A stretch of 64,000 nucleotides of DNA from Haliscomenobacter sp040403615 (GCF_040403615.1 NZ_JBBAKG010000029.1:8422-72421), one strand, 5' to 3'; positions 52,325-60,607 are shown, counted from the first letter of the stretch. Program-made: numbers and translations. The notes: generated from the sequence alone by a model not told the origin.

Positions 52325-52951
52325 TTAAGCCAGAGTTTCAACAATCTTTTGGATCGAGCTTTCAGATAGAACCAATGTTCTGGCATTCAGAATTTCGTAA
52401 GTATTCAAATCCTGTGCACGCACCACCTTGGTAGTTGGGATGTTGCGGCTAGAGAGGAATACATTATGGTTTTGTTCTGAAACCACAACCAGAGATTTTT
52501 TGCCCCCTGTGTTGAGTTTACCCAACAGGTCTGCAAAATTCTTGGTTTTTGGTGTATCGAAGTTGAAATCTTCCACAATCACTACAGCGCCACTTTTGAC
52601 TTTGGTGCGAAGTGCAGATTTGCGTGCAAGACGTTTAACTTTCTTGTTCAATTTTTGCTCGTAGTCGCGTGGACGAGGGCCGAAAACCCGGGCACCACCT
52701 GGAAACAAGGGGCTATTGATGTCCCCTTTACGAGAACCACCTGTACCTTTTTGTTTGTGCAACTTGCGTGTAGAACCAGCGATTTCCCAGCGTTCTTTTG
52801 ATTTGTGCGTACCTTGGCGTTGATTGGCCAGATATTGCTTTACCGCGAGATAAAGCACGTGATCATTCGGCTCACCGCCGAAAACGTCATCTGGAAGGTC
52901 AACGGCTCTACCGGTCTTTTCGCCCTGAATATTGAAAACATCCAATTTCAT
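52325..52951 (-). CDS. rplD: 50S ribosomal protein L4
   Basis: The 208-residue protein has an internal loop that reaches the exit tunnel. It reads NDHVLYLAVKQYLANQRQGT, STRKLHKQKGTGGSRKGD and INSPLFPGGARVFGPRPRDY, followed by KVKRLARKSALRTKVK and the Rossmann-like C-terminal half. In E. coli L4 also represses the S10 operon; no matching leader was recognised. Confidence 0.98.
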   Translation of the reverse strand: MKLDVFNIQGEKTGRAVDLPDDVFGGEPNDHVLYLAVKQYLANQRQGTHKSKERWEIAGSTRKLHKQKGTGGSRKGDINSPLFPGGARVFGPRPRDYEQKLNKKVKRLARKSALRTKVKSGAVVIVEDFNFDTPKTKNFADLLGKLNTGGKKSLVVVSEQNHNVFLSSRNIPTTKVVRAQDLNTYEILNARTLVLSESSIQKIVETLA

Positions 52952-53004
52952 TTTTCTTGAATTTAACGCCCCATGAACTTAGCTCGTTAGGCGGCCGTTA
53001 ACGA

Positions 53005-53634
53005 TTACTTTTTCTCCAGAATAACGTAAGCCCCTTTGTGTCCAGGAATTGCACCTTTTACCAAGATGAGATTCTCTTCTGCAAATACTTTGAGGACTTT
53101 AAGGTTTTTGACCTTAATATTGTCACCGCCAGTACGACCAGGAAGGCGTTTGCCTTTGAATACGCGGGAAGGATACGAAGAAGCACCCATCGAACCTGGG
53201 GCACGCAGACGGTTGTGCTGACCGTGAGTAGTACCACCGACCCCGCCAAATCCGTAGCGCTTTACAACGCCTTGGAAGCCTTTGCCTTTGGTAACCCCTA
53301 CAGCATGAACCATGTCTCCTTCAGTGAAGACATCTTCCACCTTGATGATTTCGCCAATGGCTTTCTCTACGATAGAGAAATCGCGAAATTCAACCAACTT
53401 ATGCTTTGGTTCGGTATTTGCTTTCTCGAAATGCCCTTGGAGGGGCTTGGAGGTATTTTTGGCTTTGGTATCACCAAACGCCAATTGAAGGGCAGTATAC
53501 CCATCGGTTAGCTCGGTCTTCACCTGTGTTACAACACAAGGACCTGCTTCTATGACGGTACACGCCACACTTTTACCAGTGCTATCATACACACTGGTCA
53601 TGCCAATCTTTTTACCAATCAGTCCGTTCATCAC
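53005..53634 (-). CDS. rplC: 50S ribosomal protein L3
   Basis: The 209-residue protein begins MMNGLIGKKIGMTSVYDSTG, and either ATG could serve. It contains KRYGFGGVGGTTHGQHNRLR, APGSMGASSYPSRVFKGKRL, PGRTGGDNIKVKNLKVLK, and the globular barrel at both ends. The glutamine in the GQHN stretch is the known methylation site in other bacteria. The 66-base spacer upstream holds four TTGCAA-like repeats. Confidence 0.98.
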   Translation of the reverse strand: MMNGLIGKKIGMTSVYDSTGKSVACTVIEAGPCVVTQVKTELTDGYTALQLAFGDTKAKNTSKPLQGHFEKANTEPKHKLVEFRDFSIVEKAIGEIIKVEDVFTEGDMVHAVGVTKGKGFQGVVKRYGFGGVGGTTHGQHNRLRAPGSMGASSYPSRVFKGKRLPGRTGGDNIKVKNLKVLKVFAEENLILVKGAIPGHKGAYVILEKK

Positions 53635-53700
53635 TTCTTGATTTAAAATTCATTGCAATTGGTTTGCAATCAATAATGCATTGCAAATTAATGCAATCAA

Positions 53701-54009
53701 TTACGTCAACTTAACTTGAATGTCTACGCCACTAGGCAATTCCAACTTGGACAGCGCATCTACTGTCTTCTGAGTAGGCGTGTAAATTTCAATCAGACGT
53801 TTGTGGGTTCGCAATTGGAACTGCTCACGAGACTTCTTGTTGACGTGCGGAGAACGGAGCACGGTAAAGATTTTCTTCTCAGTGGGCAGCGGAATCGGGC
53901 CAGTTACAACGGCACCACTATTACGTACTGTTTTGACTATTTTCTCCGTCGACTTATCCACCAAATTGTGGTCATAAGAGCGGAGTTTGATTCTGATTTT
54001 CTGATTCAT
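53701..54009 (-). CDS. rpsJ: 30S ribosomal protein S10
   Basis: The 102-residue protein also acts as NusE in antitermination. It reads MNQKIRIKLRSYDHNLVDKS, TGPIPLPTEKKIFTVLRSPH and VNKKSREQFQLRTHKRLIEI, ending LPSGVDIQVKLT. It heads the S10 genes. The 157-base spacer from fusA holds two palindromes and a third hairpin (54047-54069). Confidence 0.98.
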   Translation of the reverse strand: MNQKIRIKLRSYDHNLVDKSTEKIVKTVRNSGAVVTGPIPLPTEKKIFTVLRSPHVNKKSREQFQLRTHKRLIEIYTPTQKTVDALSKLELPSGVDIQVKLT

Positions 54010-54046
54010 GCCTGAAAATCTGATTTGATGTATGTCAATGAATAAA

Positions 54047-54158
54047 CTTTCGGAAACTTTTACCGAAAGCGTTTTTTTGTTTCACTCCCCCATGATCTGG
54101 CCCACGAATAAATTCGTGGGCTGGATCGATGGTTGACTCCCAGAACCGAAGTCCTGGG
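54047..54158. repeat. Hairpin plus two REP-like palindromes, fusA-rpsJ spacer
   Basis: CTTTCGG (54047-54053) pairs with CCGAAAG (54063-54069) next to a T-run. CCCACGAATAAATTCGTGGG lies at 54101-54120 (perfect apart from the centre), and CCCAGAACCGAAGTCCTGGG at 54139-54158. The last ends 8 bases from the fusA stop. Confidence 0.75.
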
Positions 54159-54166
54159 TTGTCGGT

Positions 54167-56296
54167 TTATTTGTTTCCTTTGGCGTTTTCAATCACTTCT
54201 TTCGCAACGTTTGTAGGCGCTGCTACATAGTGCGAAAATTCCATGGTTGAGTTGGCTCGTCCAGAAGTAATGGTACGCAATTGAGTTACGTAGCCGAACA
54301 TTTCAGAAAGTGGTACTTCAGCCAAGATTGATTTGGCGCCACCGGAGCGGTCTTCCTGGCCTTTAAGCAAACCACGGCGACGGTTGAGGTCACCGATTAC
54401 AGAACCGGTATATTCTTCTGGAGTGATTACTTCCAGCTTCATGATCGGCTCAAGCAATACTGGCTTACACTTAGGTGCGGCATCGCGGAAACCTTCCTTG
54501 GCGCACAATTCGAAAGCAACAGGCTTAGAGTCGACTGCGTGCATCGAGCCGTCGAATACTCTAACTTTCATGCTATCCATGGAATAGCCTGCAAGGATAC
54601 CGTTGTTCATCATGGCTTTGAAACCATCCTGAATTGGCTTTGCGTAGTTTTTATCGATTGCACCACCCACGATACCCCAAACAAATTGGAGGCGTGTTTT
54701 GCCACTGAGGAAGTCATCAGTTTGGTGGAATTCTTCGTCAGCAGGGCCGAGTTCGAATTCCATATCGGCAAACAAACCAGAACCACCTGTTTGTTTTTTC
54801 AGTTTTTCGCGGTGGGAAACGGTATTCGTAAGTGCCTCTTTGTAGTTTACCTGAGGAGCACCTTGGTTACATTCTACTTTGAACTCGCGACGCAGACGGT
54901 CAACGATGATCTCGAGGTGTAATTCACCCATACCGCTGATTACGGTCTGGTTGGTGTCTTCGTCGTAGCGTACGCGGAAGGTTGGATCTTCTTCGGCCAA
55001 TTTGGCCAAAGCCATACCCAGTTTATCAAGGTCTTTCTGCGTTTTAGGCTCAATCGCGATAGCGATAACCGGCTCAGGGAAAACCATTGATTCCAGAATG
55101 ATTGGTCTATCCAGATCGCAAAGGGTATCACCCGTCTTGATATCCTTGAAACCTACAGCTGCAGCGATGTCACCAGCTTCTACCCGATCGATTGGGTTTT
55201 GCTTGTTGGCGTGCATTTGGTACAAACGAGAGATGCGCTCTTTGCTGTCAGAACGAGAGTTCAAGACATAAGAACCTGCATCCAATGCACCAGAATAGAC
55301 GCGCATGAAAGCCAAACGACCTACAAATGGGTCGGTAGCAATTTTGAAGGCAAGTGCAGCAAAAGGCTCATTTACACTTGGCAAACGAGTTTCTTCTTTC
55401 TCCGTTTTGGGGTTGATACCAACTACAGCTTCAACATCCAGAGGAGAAGGCATGAAAGCGCATACTGCGTCCAAAACTGCTTGTACCCCTTTGTTTTTGA
55501 AGGCAGAACCGCACATCATCGGAACGAATTCCAGGTTACATACCGCTTTTCTAACGGCTGCACGGATTTCGTCAGCAGAAATGCTGTTCGGATCTTCAAA
55601 ATATTTTTCCATCAAAGTATCGTCGTATTCAGCAACTGCTTCGAGCAGTTTTTCGCGGTACTCAGCAACAGTTTCGACCAAATCTGCAGGCATTTCGATT
55701 ACTTCGAAAGTCATACCTTGATCGGCTTCGTTCCAGGTAATGGCTTCACCAGTAATCAGGTCAACTACACCTTTGAATCTTTCCTCTGCACCAATCGGAA
55801 TTTGGAGCGGAATAGCTTTTGATTTCAACTTGGTTTCAACGTCTTTTACCACGTTGAAGAAATCAGCACCAGAACGGTCCATTTTGTTGACAAATCCGAT
55901 TCTAGGAACCTTATAGTTGTCAGCCAAACGCCAGTTGGTTTCAGATTGAGGTTCCACGCCAGAAACTGCACAGAAAAGGAACACCAAACCGTCCAATACA
56001 CGCAAAGAGCGGTTTACCTCTACGGTAAAATCTACGTGACCTGGAGTGTCAATGATGTTGAAGGGATATTCCTCTCCTTTCCAGAACCACTTGGTTTTGG
56101 TAGCAGCAGAAGTGATGGTGATACCGCGCTCCTGTTCTTGCTCCATCCAGTCCATAGTGGCTGCGCCATCGTGTACTTCACCGATCTTGTGACTTACGCC
56201 GGTGTAGTAAAGAATGCGCTCGGTAGTCGTTGTCTTACCCGCGTCGATGTGAGCGGCGATACCGATGTTTCTGGTGTATTTAAGATCTGTTGCCAT
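54167..56296 (-). CDS. fusA: Elongation factor G
   Basis: This 709-residue translocase hydrolyses GTP to move tRNAs and mRNA. The G domain has AHIDAGKTTTT (G1, about 15-25), RGITITSAAT (switch I), DTPGHVDF (83-90) and NKMD (137-140). Domains II-V follow with the ring-finger-like GMGELHLEIIVDRLRREF and the C-terminal MFGYVTQLRTITSGRANSTM. Start 56296 (MATDLKYTRNIGIAAHIDAG) is chosen over 56359, which would overlap rpsG. This is the canonical EF-G of the str operon. Confidence 0.98.
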   Translation of the reverse strand: MATDLKYTRNIGIAAHIDAGKTTTTERILYYTGVSHKIGEVHDGAATMDWMEQEQERGITITSAATKTKWFWKGEEYPFNIIDTPGHVDFTVEVNRSLRVLDGLVFLFCAVSGVEPQSETNWRLADNYKVPRIGFVNKMDRSGADFFNVVKDVETKLKSKAIPLQIPIGAEERFKGVVDLITGEAITWNEADQGMTFEVIEMPADLVETVAEYREKLLEAVAEYDDTLMEKYFEDPNSISADEIRAAVRKAVCNLEFVPMMCGSAFKNKGVQAVLDAVCAFMPSPLDVEAVVGINPKTEKEETRLPSVNEPFAALAFKIATDPFVGRLAFMRVYSGALDAGSYVLNSRSDSKERISRLYQMHANKQNPIDRVEAGDIAAAVGFKDIKTGDTLCDLDRPIILESMVFPEPVIAIAIEPKTQKDLDKLGMALAKLAEEDPTFRVRYDEDTNQTVISGMGELHLEIIVDRLRREFKVECNQGAPQVNYKEALTNTVSHREKLKKQTGGSGLFADMEFELGPADEEFHQTDDFLSGKTRLQFVWGIVGGAIDKNYAKPIQDGFKAMMNNGILAGYSMDSMKVRVFDGSMHAVDSKPVAFELCAKEGFRDAAPKCKPVLLEPIMKLEVITPEEYTGSVIGDLNRRRGLLKGQEDRSGGAKSILAEVPLSEMFGYVTQLRTITSGRANSTMEFSHYVAAPTNVAKEVIENAKGNK

Positions 56297-56339
56297 GGCT
56301 TTACTCCAATGGAGTTTATGGTTAAAAGATGATAAAAGA

Positions 56340-56807
56340 TTACGTTCGGAAGTGTGCAAAAGCGCGGTTGGCTTCTGCCATACGGTGGGTATCTTCCTTC
56401 TTCTTCACTGCGTTGCCTTCATTCTTGCTGGCTGCAATGATTTCAGATGCTAACTTTTCCGCCATACCCTTTCCGCTGCGTGTGCGAGCGAAACGAATCA
56501 ACCACTTCATTCCGATTGAAACCTTGCGCTTTGGGCGGATTTCAGTAGGAATCTGGAAAGTCGCACCACCGATACGGCGGCTACGTACTTCTACCATTGG
56601 CATTACGTTGTTCAGCGCTTTTTTCCAGGTATTGTGCTCGTCAGCCTTGAGGCGATCACGCACAATATCCAGCGCTTCGTAGAAGATGGTGAGTGTGGTA
56701 CTTTTCTTACCTTCCCACATCATGTTATTCACGAATTGCGTAACCATCGGATCATTGTAACGTGGATCCGGCGCAATTACTCTTACTTTTGGTTTTCTTT
56801 TTCTCAT
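56340..56807 (-). CDS. rpsG: 30S ribosomal protein S7
   Basis: The 155-residue 16S 3'-domain assembly protein reads VTQFVNNMMWEGKKSTTLTI, AEHNTWKKALNNVMPMVEV-like segments, RRIGGATFQIPTEIRPKRKV and KGMAEKLASEIIAASKNEG. In E. coli S7 represses the str operon through the rpsL-rpsG spacer. Here that spacer has only 33 bases, leaving little room for such a site. Confidence 0.98.
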   Translation of the reverse strand: MRKRKPKVRVIAPDPRYNDPMVTQFVNNMMWEGKKSTTLTIFYEALDIVRDRLKADEHNTWKKALNNVMPMVEVRSRRIGGATFQIPTEIRPKRKVSIGMKWLIRFARTRSGKGMAEKLASEIIAASKNEGNAVKKKEDTHRMAEANRAFAHFRT

Positions 56808-56840
56808 TACCTTGAATTAGAGGTTTCCAATGAAACATAA

Positions 56841-57215
56841 TTACTTTTTCGGTGCTTTCGTACCGTATTTAGAACGACTTTTCTTGCGGTTATTCACACC
56901 CGCGGTGTCCAATGCGCCACGCACAATGGTATAGCGCACCCCCGGCAAGTCTTTTACACGACCTCCGCGCACCAGCACGATGGAGTGTTCTTGCAGGTTG
57001 TGGCCTTCACCCGGGATGTAAGCAATCACTTCGATGCCGTTCACCATACGTACTTTAGCCACCTTACGCAAAGCGGAGTTTGGTTTCTTGGGAGTCGTTG
57101 TGTACACACGCGTACAAACACCACGCTTTTGAGGGCATGAGTTCAATGCGCGTGACTTACTTTTGACAACCACTTTTTCTCTGCCGTTGCGTACCAGTTG
57201 GTTAATAGTAGGCAT
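56841..57215 (-). CDS. rpsL: 30S ribosomal protein S12
   Basis: The 124-residue decoding-centre protein contains TTPKKPNSALRKVAKVRM and LVRGGRVKDLPGVRY. Lysines K43 and K88, where streptomycin-resistance changes usually fall, are unchanged, and D89, the RimO methylthiolation site, is present. Start 57215 (MPTINQLVRNGREK) is universal; the longer frame from 57254 is rejected. A strong promoter lies 131-162 bases upstream, and two palindromes sit in the leader. Confidence 0.98.
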   Translation of the reverse strand: MPTINQLVRNGREKVVVKSKSRALNSCPQKRGVCTRVYTTTPKKPNSALRKVAKVRMVNGIEVIAYIPGEGHNLQEHSIVLVRGGRVKDLPGVRYTIVRGALDTAGVNNRKKSRSKYGTKAPKK

Positions 57216-57250
57216 ATCCTGTTTTCGTTTAAAATCCTTTGTAAACTCAT

Positions 57251-57304
57251 CCACGAACGAATTCGTGGCCTTAGAACGTTGTATTCCACGAATTAATTCG
57301 TGGG
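57251..57304. repeat. Two REP-like palindromes in the rpsL leader
   Basis: CCACGAACGAATTCGTGG lies at 57251-57268 and CCACGAATTAATTCGTGGG at 57286-57304. Both belong to the family at 37582-37720. They lie inside the predicted 5' leader of the rpsL mRNA (about 57339 to 57216) rather than after a gene, so they could form two leader hairpins. Confidence 0.8.
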
Positions 57305-57345
57305 CTTTAGAGGACAGAAGATATACCCTCCCCCCAAAGCGAGGG

Positions 57346-57377
57346 CAAATGTACGATGATTAAATCGAATTGCCAAA
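57346..57377 (-). promoter_or_regulatory. rpsL (str operon) promoter
   Basis: On the minus strand TTTG (57374-57377), 20 bases, then TACATTTG (57346-57353) is a perfect Bacteroidota promoter. Transcription should start near 57339, giving a leader of about 124 bases. It is the best candidate for the main promoter of the whole ribosomal cluster. Confidence 0.85.
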
Positions 57378-57415
57378 TGGTTTTTAAAAAATAATAAAAG
57401 GAAATTGCTTGATTT

Positions 57416-58027
57416 TTATTTCCGGAAATAAATCTGACAACCGATCGATTTGGTTTCCTTTTGCACCACGGTTTTTCCAACAAGTAAGGCATCAACGGCT
57501 TGTGCAACGTAGGGATTTTCTACTTTTTCGGGTTCTCCGCCATTGTCATCGATGGCGCCATTGTATTTGACCACCCATTTCCCATCTTCCTTCCAGATTA
57601 CAAATGCGTGTGGCGTTTTTTGGGCAGTGAAATTTTTTGCCACTTGCTGTTGTCCATCAAAAAGGTAAGGAAAATTGAATTTTTCCAGTTTGGCTTTCCT
57701 GGCCATGTTTGGGTAAGTGTCTTCATCGTATGTAATGGTATCTGTAGAGCTGATGGCAATCAGCGGTACACCCAGTTTGCTGTATTTGCTATTGAGCGCG
57801 TTCAAGCGGGGTGGATACAATTTGGCAAACGGACAATGATTGCAGGTAAACACAATGATGAACCCCTTTGCCTTGGGGTAGTTTTTCAGGGAAATGTATT
57901 TTCCATCAACGTTTTTCAATTTAAAATCCTGGATAACTTTCCCGGTAATCGTGCTAAAACTCATGCCAAAAATGGCCATAACCAGCAGCAACCCGAGTAG
58001 TTTGAAGGTAAAGTATCTGACTTTCAT
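57416..58027 (-). CDS. Exported thioredoxin-like redoxin (AhpC/TSA type)
   Basis: The 203-residue protein has an N-terminal signal or anchor helix (about 8-25). The redoxin fold follows with the active-site pair C62/C65 in FTCNHCPFAKLYPPR, LIAISSTDT, the cis-proline region KTPHAFVIW, and an insertion DGKWVVKYNGAIDD. Such proteins reduce or exchange disulfides in the periplasm. The related thioredoxin-family CNHCPF group is widespread in Bacteroidota and often annotated as peroxiredoxin. Its start overlaps the multicopper oxidase stop by 4 bases (ATGA), so the two are co-translated. A role in keeping that enzyme's cysteine or copper site correct is inference. Confidence 0.88.
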   Translation of the reverse strand: MKVRYFTFKLLGLLLVMAIFGMSFSTITGKVIQDFKLKNVDGKYISLKNYPKAKGFIIVFTCNHCPFAKLYPPRLNALNSKYSKLGVPLIAISSTDTITYDEDTYPNMARKAKLEKFNFPYLFDGQQQVAKNFTAQKTPHAFVIWKEDGKWVVKYNGAIDDNGGEPEKVENPYVAQAVDALLVGKTVVQKETKSIGCQIYFRK

Positions 58028-59748
58028 TGCTTAATGAATTTTTTGGTAGTGGTTGTTTTGGTTTTTTCATCGGTCAATTCCAGGGTATACACTCCCGAGG
58101 CAAAATTACTAATGTCAATTCCTCCTTGCAGTTGAGGCCGAGGCAACATGTACATGGTTTTTCCAAGCGCATTGCTGATGCGTATATAATAGGCTTGCAT
58201 ATTGGGATCGCTGAAGTTGATGAAAAGTCGATCGATGGCTGGATTGGGGTACAATTTGATGTCCCTGGCTTTTTTAATGGCTTGTAAGGTACTGGTTGCG
58301 GTTCCGGTCACTACAAACTGGCCCATCATGCCTTCGTCTTCGTGCAACGAGATGTGGCAATGGTACATAAAGGGGTGCAGCGCATCGGCGTAGTCATCAA
58401 ACTTGGCAATGAAACGCACAGTTTGTCTGCTGGGTACAAACACCACGTCTTTCCAACCCGCTTGTGCTGTTGGTGGCGCTGCACCGTTGATCGACAAAAT
58501 GTTGAACTCTACATCGTGGATGTGAAAAGGGTGACCAAAACCAGAGGTACTGCGAATCTCCCAGATCTCGGTATTGCCTACAGGTACATTGTATTGATTA
58601 TAGTTGATGTCAAACAACTTGTGATTGATGAGGAAAGCATTGGGGCCCAGGATCGTCGGATTGGTGACTCCGGTGCTGTCGCTCATGGTCAAGATGCGGG
58701 TGACATTGGCATTGGCAGTATTGAGCAGCACGTTGGTTTTCAAGGTAGTGGGAATGCTGGTGATGGCATTGGCGGTCGCTGCGGTTACATTGATGTGCAG
58801 CATGGTGAAGTCTTTTTTGCCCAAAAAATTGGCAAAAGGCCCACCTGGAAAGTTTTCACCACCGGGGATTGCGTTGCCCAACGTGGAATTGAAGGCTTTT
58901 AGATTAAAAGATTGCCCGCTTTGTCCGTTGAAGCTTACCAAAATTTCAATTCTTTCTCCCGCGTGGAGCAAGTAGCGATTGACGCTCACCGGGGCATTCA
59001 GCAAACCGCCATCAGAAGTGATGATGGAAAAATTGCGGTTGTCGCTGAATCCAATGTTGAAGGAACGTTCGATGGCCGCATTCAACACTCTGAATCGCAC
59101 CACTTGCGCGGGTACGCTGAATTGTGCCCGCAAAGTCCCGTTGGTCATCATGCTGTCGCCGTAGGGCACGACTTGGAATTGTTTTTGGGTGCTGAAATCC
59201 CGATCAGTGAGTACCAGTGGAATGTCGTCTACCCCGTATTTTCTAGGCAAAGGAAGGGAAGCTTCTTCTGCATCACGTACAATGATCAAACCACCGATCC
59301 CTTTGGTGATGTGCTCCTCGGTCATTTCGTGCAAGTGGGGATGGTACCAATAAGTCGCCGCGTTGTTGGTTACTTTCCAATATGGCTGCCATACTGTACC
59401 CGCTGGAATGACCTGGTGTGGACCGCCGTCCATTACTGCGGGCAAGTGGAAACCGTGCCAGTGAATGGTCGTGGCTTCGTTTAGTTTGTTTTTGATGTTC
59501 ATTTTGACCACTTCTCCTTTGTTGAAAATCAAAGTGGGGCCCCAAAATTTGGAATTGATCCCCGCAGTAATGGTCTGGTTGCCAGGTGTAAGCTGTGCAA
59601 AGGTGTCTTTGATGGTCAGGTTGAATTTGGGTCCGGCCAGGGTATCTGGAATCCACAGGGTATTGTAGGATTGGGTGTGGGCTGAATTGCAGGAAAATGC
59701 TGTAAAACAGATCAACAAAAGTAGTTGAAAGCTTGGGTGGTTCTTCAT
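58024..59748 (-). CDS. Multicopper oxidase with T9SS type A sorting domain
   Basis: The 574-residue exported protein has three cupredoxin domains with all copper motifs: HWHGFH (96-101), YHPHLH (135-140), HPFHIHDVEF, and YHCHISLHEDEGM holding the type 1 copper cysteine. After about residue 490 comes a T9SS type A CTD (IKLYPNPAIDRLFINF ... GVYTLELTD). The enzyme is therefore expected on the cell surface or in the medium. The nearest functional groups are CueO/SufI/bilirubin-oxidase types that oxidise phenols or metals. The signal peptide (about 1-25) contains a cysteine but no proper lipobox. It is the first gene of a two-gene unit with the redoxin. Confidence 0.94.
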   Translation of the reverse strand: MKNHPSFQLLLLICFTAFSCNSAHTQSYNTLWIPDTLAGPKFNLTIKDTFAQLTPGNQTITAGINSKFWGPTLIFNKGEVVKMNIKNKLNEATTIHWHGFHLPAVMDGGPHQVIPAGTVWQPYWKVTNNAATYWYHPHLHEMTEEHITKGIGGLIIVRDAEEASLPLPRKYGVDDIPLVLTDRDFSTQKQFQVVPYGDSMMTNGTLRAQFSVPAQVVRFRVLNAAIERSFNIGFSDNRNFSIITSDGGLLNAPVSVNRYLLHAGERIEILVSFNGQSGQSFNLKAFNSTLGNAIPGGENFPGGPFANFLGKKDFTMLHINVTAATANAITSIPTTLKTNVLLNTANANVTRILTMSDSTGVTNPTILGPNAFLINHKLFDINYNQYNVPVGNTEIWEIRSTSGFGHPFHIHDVEFNILSINGAAPPTAQAGWKDVVFVPSRQTVRFIAKFDDYADALHPFMYHCHISLHEDEGMMGQFVVTGTATSTLQAIKKARDIKLYPNPAIDRLFINFSDPNMQAYYIRISNALGKTMYMLPRPQLQGGIDISNFASGVYTLELTDEKTKTTTTKKFIKQ

Positions 59749-59897
59749 CGCATCGTCGTTTTTAGTTGCTGAGGCATTGGACGACTTTTTTTGGGGAAAA
59801 CCTGCGATGGGCTGCTTAAAAATTGTCTATGTCCTTAGCCTGCTTTTCTCAAGATTGACATAAACTAATCTATATTTTGATTCAAGTGAATTATATT

Positions 59898-60302
59898 TCA
59901 GTACAAATCGTTAGCAATCAATTCGTTTCTATACATAATCCTTTCGAATGAGTTAAATTGAAAAATAGTGGTAGTGACTTCACCATGAGGAGTTTTACCT
60001 TTGATGATTCCATCAACTGTTATAAAATGATCATCCCAATGATCTGTCCGAGGGTTATAAAAACGAATGATTACGGTTTCATCCTCCAAACAAGACCCCA
60101 AATCTGACCCCTTATATCGATTACAATCAGGACAACAATATGCCAAATTGGATATTACAGTCAATCCACCATGTTTAATAGCACGAATATGATCGACTTG
60201 GAAAGGAATCCCAAAACCTAAATCTGGAATTCGACAATATTCACAACGAAAAAGAGAGCGATGGGCAACCAAGAGCCGCAATGACGCAGAAATGTAACTC
60301 AT
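59898..60302 (-). CDS. HNH endonuclease
   Basis: The 134-residue protein has a zinc-type HNH nuclease core: C20 and C23 (FRCEYC), H38 (QVDHIRAIKHGGL), N52, and C57/C60 with N61 and K64 (YCCPDCNRYKGSD). The C-terminal half (NPRTDHWDDHF) is the conserved tail of this HNH subgroup. It is expected to nick or cut DNA using one metal ion. It overlaps the small upstream gene by 4 bases. The same order, small helical protein then HNH, is seen in many cyanobacteria and Bacteroidota (recalled, not checked). Its biological role is unknown to me. Confidence 0.9.
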   Translation of the reverse strand: MSYISASLRLLVAHRSLFRCEYCRIPDLGFGIPFQVDHIRAIKHGGLTVISNLAYCCPDCNRYKGSDLGSCLEDETVIIRFYNPRTDHWDDHFITVDGIIKGKTPHGEVTTTIFQFNSFERIMYRNELIANDLY

Positions 60303-60544
60303 GCAGCAGCCAGTTTTTTCAAGGCCATCAACTTAGCCATACTGATTACGTGATTGATCATCAAAAGGCTATCCAACTCACTTTTTTCAGATGTACTAAC
60401 TTCTTCATTTTTTTCTTTGTCCACTAAAAACTGATAACGTTCAATCAACCGTAGTGGAATTTCATAAGCAATGAGCCGTTCTGGTTCAATTCCAGATGCA
60501 AGGAGGTTGGCCATTTCATCAAAAGCGTTAACTTGACTGAACAT
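60299..60544 (-). CDS. Small helical protein, partner of HNH nuclease
   Basis: The 81-residue acidic-to-basic helical protein has MFSQVNAFDEMANLLASGIE then RLIERYQFLVDKEKNEE and a final helical segment SLLMINHVISMAKLMALKKL. No enzymatic motif is present. The stop overlaps the HNH start (ATGA), so the two are translated together. It could be an antitoxin-like partner, an inhibitor, or a DNA-targeting partner of the nuclease; nothing in the sequence decides. A candidate promoter lies at 60560-60591. Confidence 0.8.
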   Translation of the reverse strand: MFSQVNAFDEMANLLASGIEPERLIAYEIPLRLIERYQFLVDKEKNEEVSTSEKSELDSLLMINHVISMAKLMALKKLAAA

Positions 60545-60559
60545 CGAAGTATTTTTTTA

Positions 60560-60591
60560 CAATATTAACTGTTTTTTTTCAAATTTTCAAT
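60560..60591 (-). promoter_or_regulatory. Candidate promoter of the HNH cassette
   Basis: On the minus strand ATTG (60588-60591), 20 bases, TAATATTG (60560-60567) matches 3 of 4 and 5 of 6 fixed positions with the standard N20 spacing. It is divergent from the thioesterase promoter. Confidence 0.45.
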
Positions 60592-60595
60592 TCTC

Positions 60596-60603
60596 TACCT
60601 TTA
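60596..60603 (+). promoter_or_regulatory. -7-like element before the thioesterase
   Basis: TACCTTTA (one mismatch) lies 4 bases before ATG 60608, and TTTT occupies the N20 -33 position. The distance to the ATG is the same as for lpxD and tetR, implying a nearly leaderless mRNA. Confidence 0.45.
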
Positions 60604-60607
60604 CCCT

